A DNA stretch of 64,000 bases from Lamprobacter modestohalophilus. GTDB lineage: Bacteria > Pseudomonadota > Gammaproteobacteria > Chromatiales > Chromatiaceae. Each line of letters begins with the position of its first letter. Positions within the stretch are counted from its first letter, which is position 1. Below the pieces are notes generated by a model. It was not told the origin of the DNA. It ran no database searches and saw nothing but the letters and a program-made list of their open reading frames with translations. The translations under genes were made by a program, and so were the position numbers. Below are positions 62,713 through 64,000 of the stretch, one piece after another. Where the stretch lies: NCBI RefSeq assembly GCF_016583905.1, contig NZ_NRRY01000006.1, positions 62,001-126,000 on the forward strand. The letters are read 5' to 3'.

Positions 62713-63960
62713 ATGGCGGCGCGCAACTGGACCCTGCCCGACATCCAGAACCTGAGCAAGGAGCAGGAGCGCGCCCGCTTGCTGCCGCGTGAAGGCTGCC
62801 ATCTGATCGTCGGTGGACCCGGCACCGGCAAATCGGTGCTCGCCCTGCTGCGCACCCGCCGTCATCATCGCGAACGAGGGGCGCAGGATTACGTCTTCCT
62901 GGTCTACAACCGGCTGTTGTTGGAGGCGAGCCGCGAGCTGGTCGGCGGCGCGGTCAACGCGCATCCCTGGATCAGCTGGTTTCGCGCCATGTTCAAGCGG
63001 GCCTTGGCGAAGCAGGCCTCGTCTCAGCAGGCCTCGTCTCAGCAGGCCAGGTCGAAGCCGGCCTTGTCGGGGTTCTATGCCCAGGTCGCTGGACAAGGCT
63101 ATCGTCTTGATTGGACCGCGATCCATGACGCCATCGCCAGCGCGGTCGAGCTGCCAGCGCCCTTGACGCCTTTCGTGATCATCGATGAGGGGCAGGATAT
63201 GCCGCGCGACTTCTATCAGGCGCTGGCACAGCTGGGGTTTGAGCATGTCTATGTGGTCGCCGACCAGAATCAGCAGATCACCGACGAGTGCAGCACGCTG
63301 AGCGAGATTGCGACGGCGCTGGATATCGATGCTCGAGACCGCATCGAGCTGACCGAAAACTATCGCAACTGCGATCGCATCGCCCGCCTGGCGCTGGCCT
63401 TTTGCGTCGAGGATCTGGCCAGCCCTTGCGTCAAGCTGCCAAGCGCACGCCCCTGTGCGCGGGCGCCGATCCTAGTGGACTATGGCGCCGGCTGTCGTTG
63501 GAGCGCCGAGCAGCTCATCATGCGGATGCTGAAGCTGGCCGATCGTGATCCGGCGAAGCTGATCGGCATCATCACGCCGAACAACCAACGCCGTGAGTAT
63601 TGGTTTCAGGCATTACGACAGCCGCGGCATGATCTGCACCTCGACCACAGACCTCCTCGGGTTCTGACCTATGCCTCGGGGCTTGAGGATGGCGACCATC
63701 GCTTCTCCGAAGGCGGCCTGTTCGTCATCAACGCCCAGTCGGCGAAGGGGCTCGAGTTCGATATCGTCTTCCTCGCCGACATCCATGAGTATCCTTGCCA
63801 GCTTGAGAACAAGGCCTGGATGGATGACCTGAGGCGGCGCTTCTACGTGATGGTCTCCAGGGCGCGGGAACAGGTGATCCTGCTGCGCCAAGCCGGCCAG
63901 GAGTGCCCGATCGAGGCGATCCTACCGAATGATCCGGACATCCTCAGACGTTGGAGATGA
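62713..63960 (+). CDS. Compact UvrD-like superfamily-1 helicase/ATPase
   Basis: The 415-residue protein has Walker A VGGPGTGKSVLALL near residue 35, Walker B VIIDEGQDM near 158, ENYRNC for motif IV-like, FVINAQSAKGLEFDIVFLAD and RRRFYVMVSRAREQVIL. This is the full SF1A motif set in a length well below that of UvrD (720), so the 1B/2B domains are mostly absent. It is in the place where DISARM systems usually have drmC (phospholipase D-like), and no PLD motif (HxKxxxxD) is seen. A tandem ASSQQ repeat lies near residue 100. It is 5 bp after drmB and overlaps the next gene by 4 bp. Confidence 0.8.
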   Translation: MAARNWTLPDIQNLSKEQERARLLPREGCHLIVGGPGTGKSVLALLRTRRHHRERGAQDYVFLVYNRLLLEASRELVGGAVNAHPWISWFRAMFKRALAKQASSQQASSQQARSKPALSGFYAQVAGQGYRLDWTAIHDAIASAVELPAPLTPFVIIDEGQDMPRDFYQALAQLGFEHVYVVADQNQQITDECSTLSEIATALDIDARDRIELTENYRNCDRIARLALAFCVEDLASPCVKLPSARPCARAPILVDYGAGCRWSAEQLIMRMLKLADRDPAKLIGIITPNNQRREYWFQALRQPRHDLHLDHRPPRVLTYASGLEDGDHRFSEGGLFVINAQSAKGLEFDIVFLADIHEYPCQLENKAWMDDLRRRFYVMVSRAREQVILLRQAGQECPIEAILPNDPDILRRWR

Positions 63961-64000
63961 TAGTGGCCGACCCCGAGAAACCTTCCCTGGAATTGACCCA
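63957..64000 (+). CDS. Start of a further gene in the DISARM-like operon
   Basis: An ATG at 63957 overlaps the stop of the SF1 helicase gene (ATGA) and reads MIVADPEKPSLELT to the window end. A GTG at 63963 is the alternative. Too short to identify. The overlap makes it likely the operon continues with at least one more gene. Confidence 0.5.
   Translation, partial: MIVADPEKPSLELT

Overview
The window looks like a chromosomal segment of a GC-rich gammaproteobacterium. Two conserved blocks point there: ribBA-ribH-nusB-thiL-pgpA, and mnmA-hflD-acnA-purB followed by the uL16 hydroxylase roxA, which recalls the enterobacterial mnmA-hflD-purB-phoPQ-roxA order. Protein style and gene mix (a V-type ATPase, many toxin-antitoxin remnants, in-frame simple repeats inside enzymes) suggest a purple sulfur bacterium (Chromatiaceae), but no photosynthesis gene is visible, so the family is an inference. 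No tRNA, rRNA or CRISPR array was seen.

Layout. 1-9.9 kb: housekeeping (partial DegP-type protease, parC, riboflavin/thiamine/NusB/PgpA operon, lipA, ribE). 10.4-17.1 kb: a lower-GC accessory locus that I read as a functional-amyloid (Fap-like) secretion locus. It has three small Sec-exported proteins (one interrupted by an amber codon), a periplasmic C39 peptidase like FapD, a coiled-coil plus beta-barrel outer-membrane protein like FapF, a surface protein with a PEP-CTERM-like end, and a VpsR-like enhancer-binding regulator, with a candidate sigma-54 promoter and upstream activator site. 17.7-23.0 kb: a MrfA/MrfB-type repair helicase and exonuclease, next to a MntA/HepT pair whose HepT has lost its catalytic histidine. 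23.4-33.0 kb: the mnmA-hflD-acnA-purB-roxA block, split after mnmA by about 1 kb carrying a heptamer repeat, a small Cys-rich gene and a dead BrnT/BrnA pair, and ending in a decayed copy of the mnmA 3' end. 33.0-38.9 kb: tandem OmpA-domain proteins, a SMUG-like uracil-DNA glycosylase, and two same-length AAA-ATPase/PD-(D/E)XK paralogs. 39.1-47.2 kb: a V-type ATPase operon in the permuted order B-D-I-K-E-(small ORF)-DUF2764-A. 47.4-52.7 kb: a SWIM-SNF2 helicase between two inverted TumE/TumA modules, one with a frameshifted TumE. 52.9-56.6 kb: a ClC antiporter fused to a SPOR domain, a DedA protein and a TerB-like protein. 57.1-64 kb: a DISARM-like operon (drmA, drmB, a compact SF1 helicase, and a further gene that runs off the window).

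The strongest candidates for something new are four. First, the exported peptides of the Fap-like locus: just after the Sec signal they carry a motif in exact register with double-glycine leaders, and a periplasmic C39 peptidase gene lies just downstream. Second, a 72-bp dispersed repeat present three times without gaps and with a partly compensated inverted repeat. Third, the DISARM-like operon with an SF1 helicase where drmC would be expected. Fourth, the twin AAA/nuclease genes that are near-identical except for one swapped block. All coordinates, starts and identities were worked out by eye.
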